NCBI GenBank assembly: GCA_026214975.1
Contig: CM047815.1
Location: 76,723,299-76,787,298, forward strand
Length of the DNA stretch: 64,000 bases
DNA from: Gentiana macrophylla
Lineage: Eukaryota; Streptophyta; Magnoliopsida; Gentianales; Gentianaceae
Direction: 5' to 3'
Below are positions 10,646 through 21,985 of the stretch, piece by piece. Numbering within the stretch: the first letter of the stretch is position 1; the number at the start of each line of letters is the position of its first letter. Position numbers and translations under genes: made by a program. The notes under the pieces are model-generated. The model searched no databases, had not been told where the DNA came from, and saw only the letters and a program-made list of their open reading frames with translations.

Positions 10646-11019
10646 TGAAGAGAGTTTGAGAATGTGATACACACAAAAGTAAACTTCAACTTAGTTTATT
10701 CATTGATATGAGAGGTGTATAAATAGATACAATTGAGAGAGACTAGCACTAGCTTGGGCGGCCACTGAGTATGTAGATGTGGGCTGCAAGCATGCAAAAG
10801 TAAAAGTAAAAGCTATGTCTATGACATATTAATTGTGTCTATGACATAAAGTAAACTAGAGTTTGACATATTAATTGTTTATATGTATCACAATTAATAT
10901 GTCTTTATAATTAAATAAAGTGTACAAAAATATTATGCACGAAATCCTAAGGCTCAGAATCTGCTGAGCACTGCTTTGAGGCCTCAAGCAGTCGAATCTC
11001 ATTGAGTAATATTTCCACA
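10646..11019 (-). mobile_element. Nested copia 3' LTR
   Basis: Matches 15322-15694 almost throughout. The main differences are near 10971-11010, where GCTTTGAGG and TCATTGAG replace GGCCGAGG and CAGCCGAG. Confidence 0.93.
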
Positions 11020-11032
11020 CCCCCTCAAATCG
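11020..11032 (-). other. Nested copia polypurine tract
   Basis: On the minus strand GATTTGAGGGGG lies directly before the 3' LTR start TGTGGAAA, as expected for the plus-strand primer. Confidence 0.75.
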
Positions 11033-11061
11033 GGTCAGATATGTTGATGCAAACAAGTTTG

Positions 11062-14000
11062 CTACTTAGTCTCACCGAACATAAGAGGTGGAATAGCCTT
11101 GGTAAGAATATCGCGATTCTCGATCTGCCGAGGAACATACTGGAGTTGAATAATCTTGGCATCAATCTTCTCCTTCGTAGAAGTGTCTGTCAATGTCCAC
11201 ATGCTTGGTTTTATCATGATGGATCGATCTTCTCGCCATGCATAAGGCTGAATTATTATCACAACAGAGTGTGATAGTTGGTTGATACGGTTGTTGAAGT
11301 TCGGGCCAAGACTTTTTAGCCATAGAGCTTCACAAATGCCAAGTACAAGTGCCCTTAGTTCACCTTCAAGATCGCTTCTTGACACAAGAGGGTTGTTTCT
11401 TGCTCCTCCAAGTAACCAGTGTTCCCCATATATATGAGCAATAGCCTGTGGTAGACCTCCTCACAATGTGACATCCACCAATCAAGATCAGCAGGTAGAC
11501 CTTGATTGATCTATCGAGACTTGGTGAAGTGCAGTGCCTTGGCCAGAGTGGATTTTAAATACCTCAAGATCCTATTCATCGCATCCCAATGTTGCTCAAG
11601 AGGGCAATGCATGAATTGACTCGACTGTGATCGACCCCATATGCAATATCAGTCTTGTGAGAGAAAGTATATGAGTTTGCCTACAAGCCTTTGATATTGT
11701 TCTTTCCTCGACAAAGAATGTCACCATGCAAGAGAGTATGACCTGGGGTCTACTCTGAGATACAAAGAGTTTTGCATCCCAAAGATGCCGCTTTCCTTCA
11801 AGAGTCCAGACATACTTCCTTTGGGAGACTGAAATGCCATTGGTGTTTCTAGCTACTTCCATACCAAGAAAGTACTTGAGGTAGCCTGGATCTTTAACTT
11901 GGAACACCTTTGCCAAGAGAGTCTTCAAGTTCGGATTTCAAGAGAGTCTTCCCCAAGAAGGGATGATATCATCCACATATACAATTAGAATGGACCTCCT
12001 CCTCGGTTGGTTGTCTTGATGAACATAGTGTGATCGAGAATTGCATTGGTGATATCCAGCAGCTTTGACCACGCTTGTTAATTTTCCAAACCATGCCCTT
12101 GGTGATTGCTTCAGCCATATAGAGATTTCCTCGCTTGCACACCTTGCCTTGAGTATGAGGATTGATAAAACCAGAGGTATAGTCATATAAACCTCCTCAA
12201 GAAGGTCCCCATTTAGAAAAGCATTTTTTATGTCCAATTGATGAAGAGGCCACCAAGTTGGACAAATTAAAGAGATCGTAACCCTGGACAAAGGTTGAGT
12301 TTTGCCACTCGGTGCAAAAGTTTCCTTATAGTCAATGCCATAAGTTTGAGTGAATCCTCCGCTACCAACCTGGCTTTGTATTTGTCAATAGTGCCATCAA
12401 GATTGTACTTTATAGTGAATAACCATCTCAGAATCGATCGTTTTCTTGCCCTGTGAGAGGTGTCAAATCCCAAGTATGATTATCCGTATGTCATCATCTC
12501 TGCTTTTAACAAAGAAGCCTTCCATTTATCATTTTGAAGCGGCCTCCCAAATATTTTTAGAATAGAGCAGAGTCCAGTCCCGTGGAAAACATGGCAAAGG
12601 CAGTGAGATAACTTATCATAAGATAAATAAGAATGAATAGAGTGATCGCTGCATGATCTCTTTCCTTCCTAAGAGCAATAGGCCTATCATCAATGTCGCA
12701 GGCTCAGTCGAGGATCTCGTGGATTGCCGAGGGTCGAGAGGCTCGTGGATCAACAAAGCTCTGGGTCGCAGACTCTTGTTCGTGAGGTTGCCGAGAGTAT
12801 TAGGCTCGTAGAGAGTCAAGAGGTGGTACCAAGTTCACCTCTTGAGGATTAGTAGAGTTGCCGAGGTTAAGAGTCCGCTTGAAGGAAGGGGTTTAGGTCA
12901 ATTTCTATCAGTTTTCACGTGATCGCCTCAAAGGACTTGTCAGTAGTAGGAGTCCTTTCAAAAATTTTACATCCATAGAATTGTAAAATCTTTTTTCGCA
13001 AGAGAGTAGCACTTATACCCTTTTTCGCCCTTTGCATATCCTAGGAATATGCACTTGTGAGCTTTGGGATCAAGTTTGCTTCGTGTTGGGCATGGATATA
13101 GACAAACACAAGACAACCAAAGATTTTTGGAGGTAATCGGGAAATAAGATGGGGGCAGGGAGTGTGTGTCCAGTAGGGTTTTGATAGGGGTTTTGAAGCC
13201 TAGTACCTCGCTGAAGCCTCATTGATTAAGTATGTGGAAGTCAAGATGGCTTCACCCCACATATATTTTGGAACATTTGTGGTAAACATAATAGACTCTA
13301 GCCATTTCAAGCAGATGCCTGTTTTTTCTCTCAAAGAACCCCATTTTGTCGAGGGGTTTCAACACAACTACCGATATGGACAATCCTTTATCCATCAAGA
13401 AATTAATGAGATGAGACTCATAATATTCAAGAGCATTGTCGGCCTTCAAGATTTTGATCTTAGTGTCAAACTGAGTGGAGACCATGTTGTAAAATTCTTG
13501 AAAGATGGGTCCAACTTCGCACTTATCCTTCATTAAAAATAACCAAGTGGTTCTCGTGTGGTCATCTACATGAAGGTAACAAACCACCTCTTTCCTGTTA
13601 TGCTTTTTACTCTTGAGGTCCCCATACGCCACTGTGGGATTAAGGTGAATGGTGTGGATGGTAAGTAAGGTAATTTTGCATACACAGATTTGGTGAGTTT
13701 AGCAAACGACAAATATCACATTGAAGATCATTCAAATTACAACCTTTAAACAATTCAGATCTATGGACTTTAAATAACTAAAACTGGGATGTCCTAGTCT
13801 ATAATGCCATAACATGATATTGTCTAGGTTTTGAGTGCAGTCGCCGAGGCGTATCTGGCCTTCGCCTTCTGCCTTCACAGCAGGTTGACCACAAATGCAC
13901 TGAAAGCAAGGTTTAGCAAATCCCAATCACCGCTTTTGAGGAATGATCTCGAATGTGCACCGATTTTCATTAAAAACAGTCCAATTCAAATCTTTAGTAA

Positions 14001-15240
14001 GTTTATCGATTGTATATGAGATTGCAATCTAATTTTGGAACAAATAGGACATTCTCGCAGCATATCTTATTAGTAAGTCGCACCGACTGTAACCTTTTGC
14101 ACTAGAGATAGATCCATCGCCAGCCTTAATATTGTGAATTTGGGGACATGGCTTAAGTTGAGTAATGAGATTTTTATTACCACCATATGGGATGAGGCCC
14201 CAGAGTCAACAATCCAGTTTTCATTACTAATAGATGAGTAGAATTTACCTCAGACTTGGCATGCGAGGCTATGTCAAGAGAGTGACTACCTCCTTTGTTG
14301 AGTTAGGAAGGCTTTGAATGCAAAGCAAGCGAGCATTCAACCCGTTGTCATCTTCTTCCTCACTTATGTGTCTCGCCTGACTTTCCTTGGTGTGTCCTGA
14401 GGTCTTGAGGAGTTAGGCTTGCCATGTAGCTTCCAAAGAAGTGTCCTTGGTGTGATTAGTGCGCTTGCGGGTCACGCAACGCCTTCCCGCTTTTATCAAG
14501 AAAGCTTCCTCAGTAGCCTCGCAGCCTCAAAGCAGGTTCCCGATACCACCAGGTGGCACTTTCAGTAGGTTGTCACAGGGGGTTCAAAGAAAGATCACTT
14601 TCCTCCTCGCTTTCCTCATGTTTGACCTCAAAGAAACATGGATTTGAGATTTGGAAGAGGTTTAGTAGCAAGAATTCTACCTCGACATCATCAAGAGTAG
14701 GATTCACCCAAAGAAGGAATTTGAATACTCTCTTTCTCGATAATGTCTTTAAAGAGTGTAGCATCTTTAACATCATTCCAGGGGTGAGTTTCCAACATAT
14801 CTAGTGTTGCCATGCCTTAGATAGTTGATTAAAGTATTGAGTTACGTATATATCCCCTTGTCTCAGCAATTTTGAATCTGAGCTTCGAGTTCATAGACTT
14901 CAGATGTATTGTCCTTTTTTGAGTAAAGGTCTCTGGCATTGTCCCAGATTTCCTTAGCAGTGTCATACATCATGAAGTTCTCACTGATCTCTTTTGTCAT
15001 AGACCTCGTGAGGATGGTCATGACTTGGTTATTTTCTGTGTCCCATGCTTCAAACTTGGGGTCGGGCCAAAGAGGAGTGTTTGGAACCGCATGATATCCC
15101 ATCTTGCCCTGGCCGGAGATATACATTTTCATAGACCTTGACCATAGCAAGTAATTGTTACCATCAAGTTTATGATTTGTAAAGAAGAGTGTTCGCTTAT
15201 CCCATCACGAGGCAAATGTGAGTCTATCAAGAAGATGAAA
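11062..15240 (-). pseudogene. Nested copia gag-pol, decayed
   Basis: Gag (about 14863-15190) shows LLWSRSMKMYISGQGKMGY-like sequence and TKEISENFMMYDTAKEIWDN, a copia capsid domain. The GAG-pre-integrase domain (13732-13926) has LWHYRLGHPSFSYLKS. The integrase core (13252-13632) keeps the acidic positions in YLHVDDHTRTTWLF, ILKADNALEY and ERKNRHLLEMAR. RT blocks lie at 11938-12473: QLDIKNAFLNGDLLEEVYM and the catalytic LIVYVDDII near 11968. The RNase H end (11062-11385) has SRSDLEGELRALVLGICEAL. Stops and frame changes separate all blocks, so no polyprotein can be made. Confidence 0.88.
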
Positions 15241-15309
15241 CATCAGATAATGTTGACATTTTTCTGAAAAAGAACTGAGTTTTGCAGCGGATTTTTAGAA
15301 CTCAGTAAG

Positions 15310-15321
15310 GCTCCGATACCA
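15310..15321 (-). other. Nested copia primer-binding site
   Basis: Reads TGGTATCGGAGC on the minus strand, one base away from the common TGGTATCAGAGC complementary to initiator tRNA-Met, immediately after the 5' LTR end. Confidence 0.85.
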
Positions 15322-15694
15322 TGAAGAGAGTTTGAGAATGTGATACACACAAAAGTAAACTTCAACTTAGTTTATTCATTGATATGAAAGGTGTATAAAT
15401 AGATACAATTGAGAGAGACTAGCACTAGCTTGGGCGGCCACTGAGTATGTAGATGTGGGCTGCAAGCATGCAAAAGTAAAAGTAAAAGCTATGTCTATGA
15501 CATATTAATTGTGTCTATGACATAAAGTAACTAGAGTTTGACATATTAATTGTTTATATGTATCACAATTAATATGTCTTTTATAATTAAATAAAGTGTA
15601 CAAAAATATTATGCACGAAATCCTAAGGCTCAGAATCTGCTGAGCACTGGCCGAGGCCTCAAGTGAGTCGAATCAGCCGAGTAATATTTCCACA
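15322..15694 (-). mobile_element. Nested copia 5' LTR
   Basis: Starts TGAAGAGAG and ends TTTCCACA on the plus strand, followed by the TATTT target duplication. Confidence 0.93.
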
Positions 15695-16250
15695 TATTTA
15701 TATAGGAGAAATAGGTCGGTTTTCAAGATAAATCGGCGTGGGACGCCCGCCCACTAATCGACGCCGTCCAAGAATTCGACGGAGGTGGACGCCCGCTTGC
15801 TATGGCGCCTAAACTCTCGAATCAAAAACTCATCCTGGACGCCACCACTTATTTGGACGTCACCACTTTGGACGGACTTGGACGTGCGTCAGCTCTTTTT
15901 TCTTCCAAATTAATCTTGATCTTCATTCCAACTTCATCTCTATCTCTTCCTTCCATGCAAATCATCACTTGAACATCTTTTAAGCTCCTTTCACCTCATG
16001 CAAGCGTACATTCTACATCACGATAAAACCATGCAAAATGTAACATCTTACATCTAAAGATATTTATCCAATAAAATCACATAATTAACCCGATTTTGAA
16101 CTTTAATACTTCTAAAACTCATTTGCTCAATATTTCAATATAAAGCTCTGATTTCTATTTCGAATTCGAGAGAATTGTTAAAAAATATATCCTTATAAAA
16201 CGATAAAATCACCGAACAGGGGCTCGTAAGCCCGAAAGGCGAGGCCATGA

Positions 16251-17828
16251 TTCGACTTCAAAGCAACGAACAACGAGGCAGTATGAGGCCATGATTATCG
16301 GTTTAAAGCTTGCCTTAAAGCCGGGTGTCGAAGATTTGTCGATTTCTGATGACTCACGCTAGTGGTCAATCATGTGAAATGGGAGTATGAGGCTAAGGAA
16401 GAAACCATGAAGAATTACTTATCACTGCTCAATGCCTCATACCAAAATTCAAGATAGCTTCGGTTTGAGCAGTCCCCTGAAAGTCGTAACAAGAGAGCCG
16501 ATGCGCTCTCTAAATTGGCCTCAAACTTCATGTCGAGCAAGAAGGTTCTGGTCGAGTTACTGACCGATAGGAGTTATATCGAGACGGAGGCCTAGCCGAT
16601 TACTCAGCAGGCCACGTGGATGGACTCGATTTCTCTTTACCTCAAAGACGGAATACTACCAGCTGATAAGGTACAATCTAGAAAAGTTCGACTCACCCAC
16701 TCGATATCGCTTCTTCGACGACATCCTCTATCGGAAATCTTTTGTAAATCCATGGTTAAGATGTGTATCTAAACTGAAGGCGAATATCTCTTGGAGGAAA
16801 TCCATAGGGGAGCATGTGGAAATCACTGCGGAGCTAGAATGTTAGCTCGAAAATGCAAGTTAGCCGGTATTTTTGGCCGTCGATGCAACGAGATGCGAAT
16901 AATCTTGTCCAAAAATGCAACACTTGTCGATTCATGATAATATCTCCCATCAACAAGCGCAAGATATGAATGTCATCTCGCCAAGATGGCCATTTGATCG
17001 CTGGGGAGTCGATATCGTTGGACCCCTACCTCGAGCCCGGGAAATCTTAGATATGTGGTCGTATCGTAGATTACTTCACGGCGGGTCGGCTAAGGCTATA
17101 CCCGACATCAAAGCCGCAACCATAAAAAAGTTCTTGTGGGTCGACATTTTGTGCGTACGAGATCCCGAAGGCTCGATATCGGATAACGGTACCCGCTCAA
17201 GATCGTAAAGTCGAGAATGGTGCGTTGACTACCATATCGACCAAATGATTCACCTCGGTAGCTCATCCACAGCAAACGGTCAAGTCGAGCAAACTAATCG
17301 ACTGATCAAGCCGGGTCTAAAAAAGAGACTAGAGGCGTAAGGTCGAGATTGGGCGCTTCAACTTCCGAGCATCCTATGGTCATATAGAGACACTCCTAAT
17401 TCATCAACCTGGGAAACTCCTTTTTCTTTGGTATATGGGTGTGAAGCGGTGATTCCCGCCGAGATCGGAGTTCCTCTCCTGAGTTCGGCCTACAATGTGG
17501 AGACAAATGATCCCGAACTCCGACAAGAAAGGACAATGTCGAAGAGCGAAGGGAGATAGCCTCAGCCAGAATGGCAAGGTATAAACAGAAGATCTCTCGG
17601 TATTACAACTCGAGAGTCAGGCATCGATACTTCAAAGTCGGTGATTTAGTTCTAAGGAAGAATGAAGCAAGTCGACAGGAAGCAGCCGGAAAATTAACCC
17701 CGAATTGGGAAGGACCTTATCAGATCCTGAAGGTCCACCCCAAAGGGTCATACCAACTTGGTCGGGCAGATGGAACTACTGTTCCTCGACATTGGCATGC
17801 TAACAATCTGAGGAAGTATTATATTTGA
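16251..17828 (+). pseudogene. Tat-1 archaeal-type RNase H (3' part) and integrase, decayed
   Basis: The second RNase H resumes with SNEQRG and MIIGLKLALKPGVEDLSI (about 16290-16340) and ends with NKRADALSKLASN (about 16494-16530). In the integrase, WPFDRWGVDIVGPLPRA (16987-17037) holds the first catalytic Asp, KAATIKKFLWVDILC follows, and ISDNGT (about 17179) holds the second. The last 85 codons, ending YYI and TGA at 17826-17828, are the C-terminal DNA-binding part (YNSRVRHRYFKVGDLVLR, PNWEGPYQI). Several frame breaks occur, so integrase is not functional. The broken RNase H is explained by the inserted DNA at about 10113-16250. Confidence 0.85.
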
Positions 17829-18101
17829 GATAAGCTTTACTTTGATGAACCTGTTTACCTTTCAATTCTGAATCTTGTAATAAGTCCATGAGACAATTTT
17901 ATGAGTATTCTAATAAATTTGTATTTTTTCGAGATGCTTTCTATGTTTGTTAGGATTCACAACCAAAACATTACAAGTCAAATGCGATATGAAATGTTAA
18001 AAGGCAAAACAATCGACAACGAGTAGAGAAATCCGCAGGTCGGACATCTCGATAAAGCCAAAGCAAAGTTAGCCTAAAGGGCGACGAATGCAAAGGCACA
18101 G
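17829..18101 (+). other. Spacer after Tat-1 pol
   Basis: AT-rich, no ORF; the sequence between the integrase stop and the tandem repeats. Confidence 0.5.
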
Positions 18102-18310
18102 AGACGGTTCGCAGGGTCGGGCCAAAGGTCCAAGCTAAGAGCCGAACGAGCCCAAGAGGCAGACAAGGCTAAAGCAAAGGACGGTTCGCATAGTCGGGCC
18201 ACCTGTCCCAGTCGAAAGTCGAATAAGCCCGAGGCGAAAAGGCCTGACAAAGGACGGTTCGCATAGTCGGGCCACCGTCCCGATCGATTGTCGAAAGAGC
18301 CTAAATGGCA
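18102..18310. repeat. Tandem repeat in Tat-1 spacer (about 75 bp, 3 units)
   Basis: GACGGTTCGCA(T/G)(A/G)GTCGGGCCA recurs at 18103, 18180 and 18253. Units diverge by substitutions and small indels. Confidence 0.75.
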
Positions 18311-18558
18311 AAAAGACTTACGACCAGGGATGAGCTTCACATTAAAATGCTCACTTAAGGTCAAATAAGCCTAAGGGGCAAAAAACTAAGGCAAGCAAGT
18401 CGATCTCAAGTGCAATAAGAACCAAGGGTTCATAATACACTTGGGGGGCAACACATTATCAATAACAAGAACAACAAGTACAGCAAATAAGGCGAGTAGC
18501 GAATATCGAGAAGACGGGCAAAGCAATAAGAGAGAAGATAAAGAAACAAGTTGCAAAG

Positions 18559-20965
18559 TCAAACAAAAATTTGAAGCATAAAGAAAACGGCCAGGTCGAA
18601 AGACCAGCCCAAGTCAATTGTTAAAATAATATTACAAAACTCCAAGTTTGAATTATAAATAGCAAAAGATGAATTAAAAAGACAACGATCAGGGATCGGC
18701 TTCCGGGGTCGGCTCAAGAAGGGGCGAGGTCGGATCGAGAGCGGTCGGATCGGCAAGAGGGGCGCATTTAGTAGCGGGGCATACTTTATAGCCAAAGACT
18801 CACCTGCTTTGAACTCTTCAAAGTACCGATCATACAACTTCTCGTAGTCGGGATTGTAGAACATCGGCGTCTGGAGAGTCGACATGTCGGCTCGAATGAC
18901 CTCCTTCATCCGATCCACGGCCGCAGTGTATCCACCCATCATCGAAGCCCGCATGATCACTTCTAGATCATCTTCAAGATTGGATGACTTGCGATACTCC
19001 ATGATGGCCTCGGTCTTAGCCTCTTCGACTTGCGCTGCGCCGATATAGTTCACCAGAGAAGCGATCTCGATCTTGGCGAGCCTTCCTAGCTTCTTCGTCC
19101 ACGACTTTCGACACTTCTGCAGCCTCTCATAGTCTTGAGCCACCTTGAGCAGCTCTCTCTACCCCCGACCTTGCCTTTCATCTCGCAATGGTCCAAATTC
19201 TCCTTCTCGGTAGTGGCGGCTTTGCTTCAAGAAACCACCAACCTATCTTGCGCCTTCTCGAGCTCGGCGACCGACTCTTGCTTCAACTCATTATATTTGC
19301 TTTCTCCATGGCGTAGAGGCGCTGCGTTTTGGCAACATTGTCTTGAGTAACTCGCCATTCTCCTTCTTGATCTCGTCACCGACTCTCCTGCTTTGGCCAC
19401 CGTCGAGCAACCTCCCCAACAAGGGTATGCTACAAAATTGAAGAACGAGTTAATAAATAAACAGGGCATGGGCCTCGGGAAAGCAAATATAAAAAGAAGG
19501 ATTGACTTACGAGGCGATTCACTTTCCGCAGAACATAAGACAAGTCTTTGTCGTCCCACACCGGCGTAATCATCAAAACCCGGTCCACACCGATTCTCGA
19601 CTCGGCGGAGGTCTCAAAGAACCTTCTTCCTCTTCACTTCTCGGCCGCTCCTTTACCACCTCGGCAACAATGATGGCCTCTTCTTAGTCCGCGCCGCTTG
19701 CTCCTCGACATTAACTTCGACATTCGAGGTTAAATCGACAAGCTCCTCCTCGTCTTCATCTCGAAGAGAGCCAAATCGGACGGTTAGCTCGCCGGTAGTC
19801 GAGGGCACCTCAGTCGTTCCAGCTGCTGCAGACGACTCGATCGCAGCAAGGTTTGTTCTAGGTGGAGGGACGCCCCCCTCTCGAGAAGAGGAAGGCACAC
19901 TGGTCTCAGCCAATGGTAAGTCGGTAGTGGCCTGACCCTCGAGAGATGGAGCAGCCACGACCGTCGACTCAGGAATGCGCTGGGGGTTGGTGACCCTAGA
20001 GAATTTGCCCACTGCAACATAGAAAAAAGACAAGTTAGTTCTAATCGACAAACAACAAGTTATCAACTCAGCAAACAATAAGCGTGTAAAAACAAGCAAA
20101 TAAGTAAACATCCTACGGTTCTCATGATCAGGGACATTAAGGCCTACGTATGGCATTGGCCCAGCCTCCCCCAAGTGGGCCGGGTGATACAGAGACTCGT
20201 GTCTCGAGTACACACCTCGAAATTGTGTCCACTCAAGAGTCGAGCCTCGTGAGGAGCCGGGTGCCTTCCCAAGCTTGTCTTGTTTCCCTCTCTCGACCTC
20301 CACCGACCGATGTAGGGGTTATCCAAACCATGACGGAGAAAGAAGAATCGAGGCTTCCACTCCCGTGAGAAGAAGGCCCTTAGTTATGAACTCATGTCGA
20401 TTTGCTCTCCTCTGGAAGGAATACCATAACTTGTCGGGCGTGGTAGTAATCTTGTAGTAGTATCGGAACACGGGCACTGAAAAACAGACCTGAGCCACTC
20501 GACATGCTATGATAAAACCCATCAGAGTTCTGACACCGTTCGGGGCAAGTTGGGAAATACTTATCTCATAATGATGAATGATGGCCAGAACGGCTGGACA
20601 GAGTGGAAACCTCAATCCACTCGCCAGTTGGTTCTCATAAACCGCACAGAATCCTTCTGGGGGCTCATCGGCAAATATATGATTACCGGCGGAAGTCGAG
20701 CTTCGAGTGGGGCTTGATATCATATTTTTGACAAACTTTAACGATTTCCTCGTGAGAAAGTGTACTTAGACACTTTTCGCACCCTTTCCATCCATCCTAG
20801 TTACTAGCTTTTTAGGTCGGTTAGTGATGCGAGGGGGAAGTTGTGGGGTTCGCCGGAATCTCGCTGGGAAGATGATCGGAGGCGCAGAGATCTTCGGAGT
20901 TTGGGATGGAGAAGGTGTATCGCTACCTCTATCGACTCGTGGCACTCGCTACTACTACGTGACAT
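18559..20965 (-). pseudogene. Tat-1 antisense gene, intron-containing, broken (Transposase_28-like)
   Basis: On the strand opposite gag-pol. A candidate start at 20965 gives MSRSSSECHESIEVAIHLL. The best conserved block (20319-20723) includes EGFCAVYENQLASGLRFPL and ISQLAPNGVRTLMGF, resembling the Pfam family called putative gypsy-type transposon (Transposase_28). An acidic, Ser/Pro-rich middle follows (19653-20010), then a helical tail with EDDLEVIMRASMMGGYTAA and FEEFKAGESLAIKY (18780-19143). GT-AG introns fit at 20012-20116 and 19430-19510 (GTAAGTC...TTTTGTAG). Frameshifts exist before 20723 and elsewhere. Antisense ORFs are known from Tat elements such as Grande; their function is not established. 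Confidence 0.7.
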
Positions 20966-21083
20966 AGATAAATCACGAAAAGATGAACAACACAGAAAAG
21001 AAGCATACTTTTTGCGCTTTGAAGATTATGGGAATGGAGTAGAAAGTGGCAAGCGTGTTGCAAAGCAGCGGCTCATCCTCTCT

Positions 21084-21093
21084 CTTTTATATG
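21084..21093 (-). promoter_or_regulatory. TATA box for the Tat-1 antisense gene
   Basis: CATATAAAAG on the minus strand, about 120 bp upstream of the candidate antisense start codon at 20965. Its place matches the TATA box at 37551 in Tat-2. Confidence 0.5.
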
Positions 21094-21350
21094 AAAGCAA
21101 AAGATTTGCAAATAATTTGAAGAGACGTGGGTGTTGGGGTTATAACCCTCGAAATCACGACAATCAAGGCGTTGACGCGCCTTTTGTGGGATTCGCGCTT
21201 TTGTATGCCGATATCGTGCCACGTGGTAACAGCGCTTAGGGGAAACAAGTGGCGGGAAAAAGCCCGCCCAAATATAACTCAACTCAAGGACGACTATGTA
21301 ATGCAGACTCGACCTCGACAACGGAGTCGCCTCTCAAGTCCTGGGGCTTA

Positions 21351-21916
21351 TGACGATACAGGGTTTCACTCCCTCCACGTGTCGTCTATCGGTTGGTCAT
21401 CACATTATAAAATAACACCAGTGTATTCATGTCGATGCCCAGGCTCGAGGCCAAGGCCATTATATAAAAGCCAGGCTACGACGATCGACTATCGACTATC
21501 GAGCAGTGTAGGGCATTCAGTCCGCACCAGCTAGCAATGTAGGACAGTAAGTCCCAGAGTCGATCACCACAGGTCGACATCGAGGACAGAGTCCGCATCA
21601 GCTTACTAAGCCCATTAATAGCGGTAGCTTGGGCAAGGGTCAAGGCCCATTTGAGGGTAAATGTGACAATAACATAAGCCGACTTAACCTTAGGGTTTAG
21701 GCAAGTGTTGTCATTATAAATACCCCATTCCAGAACTACGTAAGGCTTGATTCCTGAACCGAACAGATATCGTAGGCAATCCAAGATATCTTGGACTCAG
21801 CCGCATACACAGAATCCACCCTCTCATTCCTCTTTTTGGCATTAGGGTTCTTGTGTGTTCATCACTAGATTAAATTAGGGCTCAAATCATCAAGGTGACT
21901 TAATTTGTCATCGTCA
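21351..21916 (+). mobile_element. Tat-1 3' LTR
   Basis: TGACGATACAGGG...ATCGTCA, preceded by the short purine tract CTGGGGCTTA. Differs from the 5' LTR by one substitution (GTAAATG for GTAAAGG) and several short losses between 21731 and 21795, mostly beside CAG or CTG. Confidence 0.93.
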
Positions 21917-21921
21917 CGCTC
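21917..21921. repeat. Target-site duplication CGCTC, right copy (Tat-1)
   Basis: Identical to 5717-5721. Confidence 0.9.
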
Positions 21922-21985
21922 ATGTCCCGGATACCGGACACTCACCCGGAGAAGGAACGTTCGACACGTGGCATTTAAAGTAAAC

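Larger units (their letters stand above)
10646..15694 (-). mobile_element. Nested Ty1/copia retrotransposon
   Basis: LTRs of 374 bp (10646-11019) and 373 bp (15322-15694) flank a minus-strand copia coding region in the order gag, GAG-pre-integrase, integrase, RT, RNase H. On the sense (minus) strand the LTR is TGTGGAAATATT...CTCTCTTCA. The 5' LTR (right) is followed by a primer site TGGTATCGGAGCC, close to the initiator-Met tRNA complement usual in copia. A purine tract GATTTGAGGGGG precedes the 3' LTR. Coding frames are broken many times, yet the LTRs differ at only a few places. Confidence 0.93.
10113..16250. mobile_element. Insertion inside the Tat-1 second RNase H (outer part unidentified)
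   Basis: The archaeal-type RNase H breaks off after IRLKINRSN (about 10112) and resumes with RLQSNEQRG near 16250. Between them, outside the copia element, lie about 530 bp on the left and 550 bp on the right that belong to no Tat gene. The right part has GGACGCCCGCC and GGACGCCCGCTTG motifs like those in the chromovirus LTRs and ends ATCACCGAACA; read on the minus strand it starts TGTTCGGTGAT and has a TATA-like CTATATAAATA, which suggests a solo LTR. Exact ends and a target duplication were not found. Confidence 0.5.
5722..21916 (+). mobile_element. Tat-1: Tat-lineage Ty3/gypsy retrotransposon with nested insertions
   Basis: LTRs of 571 bp (5722-6292) and 566 bp (21351-21916) share TGACGAT...ATCGTCA ends and a perfect 5-bp target duplication. 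Order on the plus strand: LTR, primer-binding site, gag, protease, RT, RNase H, a second RNase H, integrase, spacer with tandem repeats, then an opposite-strand intron-containing gene before the 3' LTR. A second (archaeal-type) RNase H after the first and the antisense ORF are hallmarks of the Tat lineage. About 6.1 kb between roughly 10113 and 16250 is foreign, including a copia element. Every ORF has frameshifts or stops, so the element is not autonomous now. LTRs are almost identical, with differences concentrated in one 60-bp zone. Confidence 0.93.

Noticed and set aside
14459..14804. Plus-strand ORFs in the nested copia
   Set aside because: Opposite to gag and linker sequence of the decayed minus-strand polyprotein.
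18074..18364. Minus-strand ORF of 96 codons
   Set aside because: Spans the 75-bp tandem repeat; repetitive Ala/Leu/Trp pattern reflects the repeat.
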